From Glandiceps talaboti (taxonomy: Eukaryota > Hemichordata > Enteropneusta > Spengelidae): a DNA stretch of 64,000 nucleotides. The DNA lies in the NCBI RefSeq assembly GCF_964340395.1, contig NC_135549.1, positions 24,368,342 to 24,432,341 on the forward strand, given 5' to 3'. Positions 1-12,321 of the stretch are shown here, piece after piece. The first letter of the stretch is position 1. Each line of letters starts with the position of its first letter. A program made the translations under genes and the position numbers. Below the pieces are notes generated by a model. It had not been told where the DNA came from and made no database searches. It saw nothing but the letters and a program-made list of their open reading frames with translations.

Positions 1-1243
1 AATTATTCTATTCTATTCCCATCATACACTGCAATAGAACAAAGTCAATTGTTTACAAATGTTACTAAGGAGTATTAATCCATTTCATCATAGGCTTGAC
101 AATCACCATTCTACCATCAAACTAGTCTATTCTATTCCCATCATACACTATAATAGAACAAAGTAATTTATTTACAAATGTTACTAAGGAGTATTATTCC
201 ATTTTAATATTGGTTGGACAATCACCATTCCACCATCAAATTAGTCTATTCTATTCCCATCATCCACTGCAATAGAACAAAGTCATTTGTTTACAAATGT
301 TACTAAGGAGTATTATTCCATTTTATCATAGGTTGGAAAATCACCATTCTACCATGAAATTATTCTATTCTATTCCCATCATACACTGCAATAGAACAAA
401 GTTATTTGTTTACAAAATGTTACTAAGGAGTATTATTCCGTTTTAATATTGGTTGGACAGTCACCATTCTACCATCAAATTAGACTATTCTATTCCCATC
501 CTACTCTACAATAGAACAAAGTTATTTGTTTACAATTGTTACTAAGGAGTATTATTCCATTTTAATATTGGTTGGACAATCACCGTTCTACCATCAAATT
601 ATTCTATTCTATTCCCATCATACACTGCAATAGAACAAAGTCATTTGTTTACAAATTTTACAATGAAGGATTATTATTCCATTTCATTCTATTTGGACAA
701 TCTCGATTTTACCATCAAATTATTGTATTCTATTCCCATCATACACTGCAATAGAACAAAGTCATTTGTTTGCAAATGTTACTAAGGAGTATTATTCCAT
801 ATCATTCTAGGTTGGACAGTCACCATTCTACCATCAAATTATTCTATTCTATTCCCATCATACACTGCAATAGAACAAAGTCATTTGTTTGCAAATGTTA
901 CTAAGGAGTATTATTCCATATCATTCTAGGTTGGACAGTCACCATTCTACCATCAAATTATTCTATTCTATTCCCATCATCCACTGCAATAGAACAAAGT
1001 CATTTGTTTACAAATTTTACAATATGAAGGCTTATTTCATTTCAATATAGGTTGGACAATCTCTATTCTACCAACAAATTATTCTATTCTATTCCCATCA
1101 TACACTGCAATAGAACAATGTTATTTGTTTACAAATGTTATTAAGGAGTATTATTTCATTTTAATATAGGTAGGACGATCTCCATTTTACCATCAAATTA
1201 TTCTATTCTATTCCCATCATACACTGCAATAGACCAAAGTTAT
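1..1243. repeat. ~120-bp satellite/minisatellite array
   Basis: About ten tandem copies of a 118-121 bp unit. The shared block TCTATTCTATTCCCATCA recurs near 6, 124, 244, 363, 484, 602, 722, 842, 960, 1081 and 1199. Each unit also carries an AATAGAACAAAGT block and a TTACTAAGGAGTATTATTCC block. Copies differ by scattered substitutions and 1-2 base indels. The array runs off the left edge, so its full length is unknown. Short open frames inside it are repeat artefacts. Confidence 0.95.
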
Positions 1244-1634
1244 CTTGGTCCGGCCACTACGAGTGCTGTTAGTGGCACTTTAGGACAAGAAATGGGGGCC
1301 ATGAGAGTTGTATGCTATAGCCTCTAAAAAATCATTAGCTAGTGTTTCATGACAAGAATGTGGTTGCATCTTCAACTAATGAAAACATTCTGAAAACCTT
1401 TTAACCCCCCCCCCCATCACAGTTAAGAACTCACTATTGTTTTAGCACACTTTTGTACTGCCGTGTCTTTTAATCCTATTTTTCCATCATGTAGGGCGCC
1501 CTCTTGTAACACTTCTTTTGAAAATGACAGCAAGATAAGATGGGTAACTGGAATCTGACATGTTAGAAGGAGCATTTAGACTTTTAATAAATAACGATGT
1601 CATTTTAGTACATTTTGTATCTTGTGGTAATACA
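1244..1634. other. gene-free stretch with a dispersed repeat fragment
   Basis: No coding signal is seen. There is a C-homopolymer near 1407. The block at about 1493-1560, starting AGGGCGCCCTC and containing ACTTCTTTTGAAAATG, recurs near 48711-48770, so it is a dispersed repeat. Confidence 0.6.
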
Positions 1635-2328
1635 TTAAAGTGGCCATATAGATAAGGCCAAAAAAAAAAAAGAACTGTTTCTGGCCAAGACAGTTTGTTT
1701 AAAATGACGCAATTTTTTCAATTCTCAACAAACCTGTCACTCATTGTACTATTTATGGCAGTTACAGTTCTTTTTATTTAGAAATTTACAGCAAGTATGT
1801 ATGTGAGGCAGATGTCATTTGGCTTGTTCATGATTGGCTCTGCAGTTGTCTTCACTGAAGTAGGGAGGGTTAGTTTTGTGTTTTCCCAGATCTGCAGCCT
1901 GCATGGACAGGACAAACTAAAAAAAAAAAAGAAGACCGACACAGGGGTATGTGCGCTGACCAGAAACTAGTACTTTTTTGTCTTTTTTGGCATAAGGATT
2001 GGGGATATCTATTATGGATTTTTAATTGATAAAATAATTTTATCATGGCTTCTGGACTTGAAAAATCAATGTGAAACAACATTGACTAAGTCTGTGTTTG
2101 TAACTCAATACATTGCAAAAAGCTAAATTCATGTATGTGTAAAAAGTTTGTTGTTGTACATACAATAATAAACATTTTACACATTTATTAATGTTTTGCG
2201 ATTTATTGAGTTACAAAGACTTGGTATATGTTGTTTCACATTTATTTTTCAAGTAAGAAGCCATGATAAAATTATGAATTAAAAAATCCAAAATAACTAC
2301 CCAATCCTCATCCATGTGGCCACTTTAA
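1635..2328. mobile_element. foldback MITE family A, copy 1, split by a nested insertion
   Basis: The outer element starts TTAAAGTGGCCAT and ends with the complement, ATGTGGCCACTTTAA. Long internal arms pair with each other, for example TTTTATCATGGCTTCT near 2038 and its diverged inverse near 2265. A second copy lies at 3874-4228. The left arm is interrupted at 1658-1991 by another element flanked by ATAAGG on both sides. A non-autonomous DNA transposon derivative is the best reading, as no coding capacity is seen. Confidence 0.75.
1658..1991. mobile_element. ~334-bp element inserted in MITE A copy 1
   Basis: The insert begins CCAAAAAAAAAA and ends TTTTTTGGC, giving short A-rich terminal inverted repeats. 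ATAAGG occurs at 1652-1657 and again at 1992-1997, consistent with a 5-6 bp target-site duplication. The intact MITE A copy at 3874 reads ACAAGGATTTGG across this point, which supports the empty-site reconstruction. Confidence 0.65.
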
Positions 2329-3873
2329 ATTTGACATCATATGACATGAGCAACAACAAATATAGAAACAAAATTTCTGCAGCCGTAAGTCAGAAGACCT
2401 TGATTGTGTGTTTTTCTCATTACTCATTCTTATTTATGTTTATCAAATAAATGACAAATCTATCAATTCTATTATTTTCATTTATTCGATCAGTACAATT
2501 TACAGACAGATGCAAAAATAAATTCAATTTTTCACTACATATTTGCTCTTTGAAAAGAAATGAAAAAAGTTTGAGCTGAAATTGTAAGGGTTATGTCACA
2601 TAGGGTAAACTCCCTAAAATGAATGAAAATTACTAACAAAAACAACATGTGATGATAAGTCTGCCAGATACATAATATAGATGTTTTATGCAAATGAATC
2701 TCAGATAGTAAATCTTACCTAAAAATCTACATTCATAAAAGTAAATCAGAAATTTTGGGTTATTGTCATGATAATGCGAACATACACTGTATTTGAAGTT
2801 TTGGTCAATTTTTTATATGAATTATTGTTTGTTTTTTTAAAGCTTAGGTAGTCATTCAAAGTTGAGATAATTGCTGAATTACCTTGCATTGCTTTAGACC
2901 ATCTTTTGGAAATTATTTAGAGATAGATGAGGTAAAAATTATCTACATGTGTCTCTTCATTTGGTGTTGCCTGTTAAGTCTGCAATACACTTGATAATGA
3001 CAATGATTGAAAAAATAGCTATCTGCAGCCATATTTGTATGTAATACAATCATGTAAATGAATTACTAGTCTGTAATAGGAAATAGTCAGTTTGTGATGT
3101 TATAACACTGCTTCTGGTTTATGTTGACATTGTCATTAATTTGTGAAGGAAAACAAGAAATGTTAGACTGTAAGATAAATTGTGTTGTAAGTGATAGCTG
3201 ATAGCATGGCATGAACTTCATATCTTACAGACTAACACAGTACAGACATGAGTGGTAGCTGATCATGTCACATGAATGTCGGATCTTAGAGAGATCGAAA
3301 AAAATCTCTGAACTAATTTTTATCATCAAGTTTGACTTGCAATCTTATTAATCAAGACCGTGTATTTCCTTTTTTAATATGATGTTCCTCGTTTGCTTCC
3401 TTTAATATTCTTCATTTTAAAGGGGCACAAGCTGAGTTCATATGTTTTTGGACGAGATTTATTGTCACTCATAGTATTCTACATACTGAAGCAAACATAA
3501 CTATGACTTGCAATTGACTGAACTCAAACCTGATCGTAAGATATAACATATACACAATCCAATGACATAATTTTTGATACATACCAAAAAATGTTGAGGA
3601 ATCCATACTAGGCAATAAACTGTTCTAACAATGCCAGAAGGCAATTGTAATGTCATAGAATGTATGCATTGATATTAATATCATACTAGAATAGTTTCAC
3701 CAAGGTTTTATGTACAAAGTATCACATGAGTACAGGTATTATAAACTCAGGTATTATAACGATCAATAATCTCATTTCACTGTTTAGAAGTTACAGGATT
3801 ATGATGACAGTGCTGGCAAGTTTTCATTATTAGTTTCTTATAAATCCCTATGTAGAGATAACATATAGCCGTA
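2329..3873. other. gene-free AT-rich stretch
   Basis: No open frame with recognisable similarity, no RNA gene and no clear repeat unit were found on either strand. Confidence 0.5.
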
Positions 3874-4228
3874 TTAAAGTGGCCATCTGGACAAGGATTT
3901 GGTATTTATTTTGGATTATTAATGTATTAAACAATTGTATCACGGCTTCCTGCTTGGGAAATCAATGTGAAACAACAAAGACCCAACCTGTGTTTCTAAC
4001 TCAATACATTGCAAAAAAACTAAAAAATGTGTAAAAAGTTTATTATTGTACGTACAATAACAAACATTTTGCACATTTATTAATCTTCTGTAATTGATTG
4101 AGTTACAAACAAGGACTTGGCATATATTGTTTCACATTGATTTTTCAAGTAGGAAGCCATGATAAAATTGTTTTATAAATTAAAAATCCAAAATAAATAC
4201 CAAATCTGTATCCATATGGCTACTTTAA
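3874..4228. mobile_element. foldback MITE family A, copy 2 (intact)
   Basis: A 355-bp near-palindromic element. The left end is TTAAAGTGGCCATC and the right end is ATATGGCTACTTTAA. The two halves pair along most of their length; for example GGTATTTATTTTGGATT on the left matches AAATCCAAAATAAATACC on the right. Related solo right ends lie near 33945 and 48015. It sits just downstream of the DPM3 stop codon. Confidence 0.85.
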
Positions 4229-4358
4229 AGTACCTTAAAATCTGTTTGAGAAGAGTTCATAGTTTGCACATTTTAGTTACTTCTTGTTCATCAGACTAAA
4301 TGATAGATCTTTTACAGTATAAAATTTCTATAGAAATATATCAAAAAAAGGAGTTTAT

Positions 4359-4412
4359 TCATGAGATCTTGAGTCCCTTTTTCTTGAGATCAGCTCTAGC
4401 TTCTTTGATTTC
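4359..4412 (-). CDS. DPM3: DPM3 coding exon 4 and stop
   Basis: Encodes the C-terminal charged helix (EIKEARADL onward) and a TGA stop at 4361-4359, with acceptor GACAG upstream. AATAAA on the minus strand overlaps the last base of the stop codon (4359-4354), so it could be the poly(A) signal and would leave a very short 3' UTR. Confidence 0.9.
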   Translation of the reverse strand, partial: EIKEARADLKKKGLKIS

Positions 4413-4861
4413 CTGTCAAACAATAAACAGAAATAAATAAATGAATAAATTAAAATAAATAAATAAATAATGAGATAGTGCATTTGCAATAAAATATGTA
4501 TAATGTTCTATCTATGTAATTGCTTACATGAACGGCAATATTACATAGGGTAGTTCTTCAATGTCAACTATGAATCTAGGGCATCAGGTACCATGATGTG
4601 CAATGTGCAATAATCGACTATGAACAGTGTGGTTTGCAGTGTTATAAACAGTTCTATACAGTAAAATGTTGAACACCAAATTGGAACAATTCATTGAAAG
4701 AAGTTGAATCAAAATGTCTGACAAAAATGAAGATACATTATCATAAACAAACTTTAATAAAATAAAGCAGAAATAAACAACCACACACATATAAATACAG
4801 TAACATATGCAGACTGGCATACATATACATGTGAAACATAGTCACATATCCACACACCCAC

Positions 4862-4896
<35 letters not shown>

Positions 4897-6632
4897 AACA
4901 CATACACAATGATAAATGTATGTGTGTGTGAGTGAGTGTGGGTGGGTGGGTGCGTGCGTGTGTGTGTGTGTGTGACACTGATGGATGCAGACACATAATG
5001 ATATACACATCACACAAACCATAGACAGTGGAGGGGAGACAAACAAAACAAACCAAAATGAACACTAAGACACAAACACATACACACTCCCAGAATCAAT
5101 TCATGTCATAATCACTATCTGTCTCAACAACTGTGCTATTGTTACCCTTTGAAGTTCTTCTGAAGCCTCTACACAGTCATTGAATGTTGCAGTTCTGTAG
5201 CCTATAATTGTCAGTGAATAACACTGAAAGAAATCACATTAGAAATCAAACATAAAGAATTGATAGAATGAAAATGTATATTAATTATTCATGTTATCAG
5301 ACAAGCCAAGTATACAATATATGAAAGTAATGAAAATAACAATTTAGTGACTCAGTCCAATACATAATAACTATATTTTTTGCACAATCATTTTTTAAAA
5401 ACTTTTCAGGAATGCTGGATGTTTCCTTAGTCTTACCTTCACATTAACCACCGAAACACTACATTGTTTCTGTTCTCACATAAAATTTACGAGGGGTAAG
5501 TGACGACTTAATCAATTTACAATGACGTCATGATACTTAGATTTTAGATCTACAGCAAACATGGACAACTGTAACAATTTAATTTTCATTAAAAAATATA
5601 GACATGTTACAATGAAACATTCGACTCACCAAGTCAAAATTTTTTGGAAGCAAATATATAAAATGTTCACTGATTTGTTGTGAGCATTGTCAGGGGTGAA
5701 TTACAATGGGATACTGTTGTCTTTCACCCCTGACAATGATACATATCAGCAAAATTTTCATTTGTAAATATGAACACAGTCCATGAACATTCATTGTCAT
5801 GTGACTACAGATCTGTTTAAATGACTTATTATAGAATGCCAGACTCTAACTTGGGCCATGAAGTGAGCAATCAGCGGTGAGGCTGTGTAACTCAGACTAG
5901 TCTTTGAAATGTTTAGTATGATGTAGTGTAATTTAATAGTTGTGTGTTGATGGGATTTTTTTTCCAACACACAAAGGAATGAAGGGATAAAAATGAGTGA
6001 CCTACTCACCGCTAATACGATAAGAAGATATACCGGCAGCTGAAAAATAACACAAGGGATTTATTCTCTTGTCATTTTTTACTTGTACAAAATTCACACT
6101 GTATGAGTACATACATATGATACATATAAGTAAGTATATGAAACTACAGTTTTGATGGATTATACACACACCTTACATATTAATATTATTACCGCATTAT
6201 CCCTGACAACCAACCAACCATGGTGACCTGGTTTGAATAAGATTGTGAGTGTATATGTAAAAATTTAAAAAATGAGAATGCAGTGATAGTTAATAATATA
6301 CAATGTCAGCACCACAAGTGACAAGGGGAGGTGGGGTATTACCTACAGTAGGAAATATAGCTATGTGCTATAAATGGTTCTTGGTGTATTTCCTAAATAC
6401 TTCATTTGTAAATGCAAAATGTAATTCGTGCAATGTTATAAAGGCATAAAAGAATACTTTTATACAGTAATTTGTCTACGCTGTAAAAAACTAGCTAGAA
6501 ATTACTTACAGGCCACATTACTTGCTTTAACCTTGTATCCAAGGTTACAGGTGCAAGGTCAAACACCACTGAAGCCCATACACTGAAGAATAGGCTTAAA
6601 ATAACAAGCCACTGAACCAGTTTGGTTGCCAT
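4359..6632 (-). CDS. DPM3: DPM3, dolichol-phosphate mannose synthase subunit 3 (four-exon gene model)
   Basis: Small ER membrane subunit that tethers and stabilises catalytic DPM1 in dolichol-phosphate-mannose synthase, which feeds N-glycan, O-mannose, C-mannose and GPI-anchor assembly. The model joins minus-strand exons 6632-6510, 6039-6010, 5223-5146 and 4412-4359. All junctions are GT-AG and phase 0, and the product is 94 residues against 92 in human. It begins MATKLVQWL (human MTKLAQWL). It has two N-terminal hydrophobic segments (about 6-25 and 42-58), the conserved VMWPLP and GYRTATFNDC stretches, and a charged C-terminal helix containing EIKEARADL, known in human DPM3 as the DPM1-binding part. 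An in-frame ATG at 6647 is less likely because an acceptor-like TTCAG ends at 6638, implying a 5' UTR exon upstream. Identification rests on protein recognition and consistent splicing. Confidence 0.93.
4864..4973. repeat. (CA)n and (TG)n microsatellites in DPM3 intron 3
   Basis: About fifteen CA units at 4864-4893 are followed by TG-rich sequence at 4918-4973. The two tracts are inverted relative to each other, so they could pair. The open frames crossing this stretch are low-complexity artefacts. Confidence 0.9.
5146..5223 (-). CDS. DPM3: DPM3 coding exon 3
   Basis: Encodes 26 residues from CYSLTIIGYR through ELQR, including the family-conserved GYR-ATF-DC stretch. The acceptor is TTTCAG and the donor is GTAACA. 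Confidence 0.9.
5600..5790. repeat. dispersed repeat with internal hairpin
   Basis: CATTGTCAGGGGTGAA near 5687 and TTCACCCCTGACAATG near 5731 form an inverted pair. Flanking sequence, including GAACACAG-TCCATGA followed by GAACATTCATT, recurs near 42800-43005, showing a dispersed element. Confidence 0.6.
6010..6039 (-). CDS. DPM3: DPM3 coding exon 2 (30-nt microexon)
   Basis: Encodes only ten residues, LPVYLLIVLA, part of the second membrane segment. It is preceded by TTTTTCAG and followed by GTGAGT on the minus strand. The residues continue the WPLP motif exactly where human DPM3 does, which fixes both boundaries. Confidence 0.9.
6510..6632 (-). CDS. DPM3: DPM3 coding exon 1
   Basis: Encodes residues 1-41, from MATKL to the W-P pair that opens the conserved WPLP motif. 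The donor is GTAAGT on the minus strand (6509 downward). The exon ends in phase 0. Confidence 0.92.
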
Positions 6633-7771
6633 AGTTTCTGAATGCATCACAATAAAAAAAATTCATATTAGGTTTATTGTGTAGCACATATGAAACTTCT
6701 ACTAAAAATTTTATAATTTAATACATTTGAGATGTCAACAGTTGTGAACAAGAAGAATTTTACAATGCTAGTCTAGGATATGCTACTGCATAATGCATTT
6801 CAAATTCAAGATTACACCTGTATTTTTCAAATGAATAAAAAAATCTCAAATCTGACATTTCTATATACACCATAAATATAATATAAAATGGAACTTGCAG
6901 ATGTTCATAAAACTTTATTTTATAATTAATGCTACAGATGTAATATGATGTCGCAACATTTTAATATATTTTCAAATATAATTTATCATGGTTTATTACA
7001 CCTCAGGATTCCTATAAAAATCTGCCTTGCTTTTAACTGGGATATCATTGAAACCATGGGGGGGGGGGGGAAGAGTGCCACCATGAATGCAACTCCCGTG
7101 TAGGCTAGAGTCATGCCTAGTACTCTAGTACTAGTAGTAGTAGTAGCCACGTAACAATGGTTCGAATCTCCGGTCTTCTACTTCAAGTTTGTATCAACAA
7201 TATGTTTCATTTTCCCACAAAATTTCAGTGAAATGATAAAGCGACTAATTCATAGTTCGCATTTGATTAAAAAAATCGCATGGGAGACCATAATGAACTA
7301 GTGCCACGAAGATGTACACTGTACCTACGTTTTTCTTCCTCCTTGCCCAGCTGATTTTCCATTGACCTAAGACAGAGGTCAAATTTTACGACAAAACAAA
7401 ATCACGACAATTGATCAAAACAAAATATTTTATCTATCAACAGTAAAGATGTATTGCATATATCTTTAATCATTTTTAGTGTATTTTCACGTATTTTGAT
7501 TAACTTATACGGCTGTTATTAGACGCAATAAGTGAATTTAAGCGAATTTAACGTAAACGGGTATGCATCGATTTGCAACGAGACAATTTAAAACAGAATA
7601 TCTGATTGGTTAAATAACAAGGAGGTGTCAACTTCTGTCCAATTAAATATTACCTTACTTTGTAAAAAGGTCACAGCTGTTGATGATCTACTTCCGTTCG
7701 TATATTCGTCCACGAAGTTTGAAGTGTCACATAGTAACATCTGTAGTAAATCCGATTAACTGGCTCTTTCC
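6633..7771. promoter_or_regulatory. shared intergenic interval between divergent DPM3 and SLC35C1
   Basis: The 1139 bases between the two start codons must hold both promoters and any 5' UTR exons unless transcription starts lie elsewhere. An inverted CCAAT-like GATTGGT is at about 7604-7610. A stretch on the minus strand near 7320-7345 ends in a GTAC donor-like site and could be a DPM3 5' UTR exon. A G-run near 7060, a CTAGTA-rich tract near 7120-7145 and a B-box-like GGTTCGAATC near 7160 are also present. Exact start sites cannot be read from sequence. Confidence 0.5.
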
Positions 7772-7923
7772 ATGGTGAATAATAGAAAACTGCCTATTAA
7801 AATGAGATCATACGGACACAGACAGCGGTACGGATACAACCACAGGAACGCCATGGACGCACACGCCGTGAAATCACTCTTCGTACAGTATGTGAAAATA
7901 ACTGCAGTAGTAGCACTGTACTG
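7772..7923 (+). CDS. SLC35C1: SLC35C1 coding exon 1
   Basis: Encodes the basic cytosolic N-terminus and the start of the first membrane helix ([11 protein letters not shown]), ending two bases into the Trp codon at a GTGAGT donor. A second in-frame ATG at 7802 would shorten the protein by ten residues. Confidence 0.88.
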
Positions 7924-10900
7924 GTGAGTTGAAACATGACTTTCACCGAGCTCGGGTTTGGGCCCGGGGGGTTTGGTGGGAGGGGTGGGTGGGTGGGTGG
8001 GGTGGTGCTATGAACATGTGAAGCATGTGTCTCAAAGAAGGTACTGAAGGATAAGACTCCCTTGGTAAGTGACGTAAGCTAATTTTCGAAACACGCAAAC
8101 TTCTTATTTCAGTGTAAACACGGCATGGACCCTGTGGTTTGACACGCCTTTTAAAATCAGTGACATGCTCCACTGCAAATTAAATTTTGAAAATTGGAAG
8201 AAGAAAAACCAACAGACATAGGGAGGGAAAATTATTTTTAAGAGCAAAGAGCAAAGAATAGTCACTGTCAATGAAATTATAAACATGATAAAACCCAATA
8301 CATTACCACCATACATGACACGTGTCGTGTATTCAGTCGTGCAATGTAAATACCTAAATGAAGTATTCACATGTTCTTTTGTTTTCCGCGTCATCGGCTT
8401 TCATGACGTGTTTACCCTCATGTTGGCATGCAGTATGATATATTTTGTGTGCATGAAATTTTCTGGGGGCTCAAGCTCTAGATTCGTTTTATTATAATAC
8501 CATTTTTGCTGAACTGAAACTGTTTGTGAAAGTCCTGATTTTTTTTTTTTAATTTAAAAAAAATCTTTTTGATAATGTTTTTTTTTTTTTTTTTTTGAGT
8601 TTGGTGAGACCACCGAGTTTCAATTTTTGTTCTTGGTCATATATGGAATATTCTTACTTACTCAGTGGATTCAAAAATAGTTTCAAATAGTGATGTTAAT
8701 GTGTCACATACAATGCACATGTACATGTGCAAACACAAGGCAAGCATTAGATTCACCTTTATTTTCGCTTTGGCAAAATAAAAAAAATGGTGTATTTCTG
8801 ATAACCGGACAAACCCCAAATTAAGCTGCAAACCCTAAACATTTTTTATAACATTTAAAACAAAAAGCTAAGAAATTCTTTGTCTTCTTCACTTCCAGCA
8901 CGTCTGTTTTATTTTCCAAGTGATGTCTGTACATGTACATATTTCATTAGTGTATCACAGAAAGAAGTATACTGTCCGACATTTCATTTGGTTTTAAGTC
9001 AAATTAATATTTTTCAAAAATAAAATCAATTAAAGAGGTAAAGTAATATGAAATAAAATGAAATGATATAAAATCCCGACCTACCTTTAACATACCTACA
9101 AATGTACCCGGAAACACACAATTATTTTTTTTGGCCTTATCTAAGGCCTAATAAAAAAAATAAAAAAAAATTGTGGTTCCGGTTACGCTCAATTTTAGAA
9201 TAGGTGGGGTACTAGGTAGATTTTTTATTTTATTTTATTACATTTTTTTCTGTGTGAGTGTCTAGTTCAGGTTATTTTCCAAATGGTCTCTGTGTTTTCC
9301 TATCAGATGTACAGCCATTACAGATTGGAAGAACAGTTTTAGAGTGTCTTTTTAAGTTGATGTCAGTTTCCACATCCACTATTTCTTGTGAGATTTCACA
9401 ATTTTGCGATTTTATTTTTTATTTTTTGAATACGTAAAAAAAGTATAGGGTTGGCAGTGAAAAGCTAGGTGCGGTCTGGTAACAGGAACCAAACAATTAT
9501 TTTTTTTTAGGCCTAATACATGTACATGTATGCTCCAACTTTTGGATAGTGAGTGGTTATACTTTTTCTGAACTGGTGAACAACAGAACTTCAAGTCTAC
9601 ATGTAGTCATACATGTCTGCAAGAGTATACCTTTATCATTATGTGTAAAAGAATACTATTCAATGTCTTCATAAATTTTAATCAGACTTGTGTGCATGTA
9701 CATGTACATATATAACAGCTGTATGCACTAGATGGCATCTCACTATAAGTATAAGGTAGTTGTTTGGTATTATGGTTAGTTTCAATTAAGGGGATTTCAT
9801 TTGTACAGTGCCTTTGTATATTTGTATGAAAAATGTCACAATATACTCCGAGTCTCAGTTCAATATGATTGTAATCTGATACCAAAGCTGCCAGACTTAT
9901 CTTCTTTTTGTTTGTTTTTACCAAAAATGTATATTTGATTATATTTTTCTTTTCACAAAATGTCCTCTATTTCATGCCCAGTGAAAGTACTTGAATCATC
10001 ACCTATTCAAATAGTACCCCAAATGCCCTCATTGGCACCATGTATGCATCACTTGGTTCTGTTCTGTTATCATTACATACGTGTATGGTTATCTGAAACA
10101 GCAAAATTCCATAGGAAATCACATTTTGTAGCCACATATTCCATGTACAAGGAATGATCATGTACTCATTTGCATACTCGTGCATCCAGGTGTGCATTAT
10201 TCATTAATTTTTTTCAGTAGTGTGCTATGTGCACATACTGATGCAGGTACATATATAATAGTACATGTAACTTGTGTTTTGAAAAAAATATACATGAATA
10301 TGTAATCATACAATATGTTGATTTTGTGACATTACATTGATATACTATGTGTACCTGTAGTCACATTTAATGATTTTCATCTTTTATTTTCATAGGGTTG
10401 TATCAATATCTATGGTATTTGTCAATAAATATCTACTTAGCAGTCAAGACTTAAAGGTACAAAATGAACATTTTTTCCCTTATTGTAGATTTCATTTTTC
10501 TATTTCTTTCAGAGTGTTTTGTTAATTCTTTTTGTCGGTGTAGTTCAGTGCACAGTCACTTGTGAGCTAATGCTGTATTCAAAGATTGTCATGATACAAA
10601 ATAATGGCATTATTAGGTATTTATGAATATTGAAAAAATACCGTCAGCGGTGTTTGCATGTACATACAAATGAGGATCAACATGTCAATTTCAACTATCT
10701 ATTTTAATTCCAAAATTGGCAAATATCACCAAATCATAACCACCCACGATACTGACTTGAAACATTTGTCCATACCGGGCAACTGATAATATGCAATATC
10801 GACATTCGTCCAAAATGGGTTTTCTGTGATGTTTCTAAAGGCAATATATCAACATTTAAATTGATCACCACTTTCTTATTTGTAATTGTATGTGCAATAC

Positions 10901-12242
10901 TGATGATGTGGTTTTTTTTTAGATATTCGTAAATACCTAATTAGATATTTAATAACACCATTTTATGCCTAACCAACAATTTCTATCCTTTTCATCTGTG
11001 TGTATCCTATTTTTAACACCTCTGCTGAGCTGCAGTGAACCACTTGATTAGCCAACCAGGCTTTCTTGCCAGATAGTAGTCTACTTGGGGAGGCCGTTGT
11101 TCACTTTAAAAATGTTTGTACAAAGAAATCGTACAGTATGGATTATCACTGTCGATTTATTCTCTGATATATATTTTCTAAGGCCTTGTACAGGGTCTTG
11201 TCATTATAACAATGATTTCTAATTTTATTGAATAACATATTTTTCACCAACAGTTAGATGCACCATTGTTTATAACCTTGTTCCAGTGCAGTGTAACAGT
11301 CATACTATGTGTTATCTTTGGCATTGTGGGAACCTTTATTCCAGCATTTTCCAGTTTTCCCAAGGTCAGATTTGACTACAAAATTTCAAGAGAGGTATGT
11401 AAAACGATCATTTGAAGTATTATTTTTTTATATCGTACTGTAAAATTGCCCATTTGCGAACTTGTCATCTTACAATGGTGTATTGTTAGAATGAACGGGT
11501 TTGAATCTGTAGGTGCAGGTTCGAGCTTAGTCACTGCCATGTGGTCCTGAATGGTTAAAGTCCTTGGGCAAGATTTGAACTACGATTGTGCCCCAGTCAA
11601 CCCAGCTGTATAATTGGGCATATCACCTGGTAGGATTATGGATAGAGGTTGCAATATAAATGTTTGAATCCAATCCACTTATGAGGCTGCACTATATTGT
11701 ATGCTTCATAGGGAGTTGGAAGTATAAAAGGGCTGTTGTGCCACTATAGGTCCATGCTAGGTGTAATAATTGTAAAGCAATTTGAGCATGGAATAGGAAA
11801 GCAGTGTAGGAGAAGTAACATTATTATTATTATTATTCTCTGATGTACACGTTATGGGTTATTTTTTAATAGAGTTTTGATTGACATACTGTCACATAGT
11901 ATTGTGTACAACACATTTATCAATATTCTGTAGCAGTATAACTTGGCACACCTTGTTCAAATATTGAATATGGCATACTTGATGAGGTAATGTACACTCT
12001 TTTGTATTTCTGAGTCTATTGAAAAAAACTCGTTCGTAAATCCCCTTGTCAGTGGAAGTATATGTATATGTATGTCTTTCTGCCTCCCCTTAAAGCATGT
12101 TGTAGGGAAAGGAATCCTTTATATAAGTTTTGAAATTTTCATTAAGTAAAATTAATGTACTGTAATAGACTGTACACACTGTCAGTACTACCTGTGCAAA
12201 CTTTAACCACGCATCCATATTCAGGATGAAGCAATCTTTTTT

Positions 12243-12321
<79 letters not shown>

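Noticed and set aside
572-754. Short frame inside the satellite
   Set aside because: It is a by-product of the repeated unit, with no similarity to a protein.
4754-5065. 103-codon minus-strand frame
   Set aside because: It runs through CA/TG microsatellites inside a DPM3 intron; low-complexity His-Thr and Cys-Val composition only.
8104-8394. 96-codon minus-strand frame in SLC35C1 intron 1
   Set aside because: No recognisable similarity, biased hydrophobic composition from T-rich DNA, and no supporting splice context.
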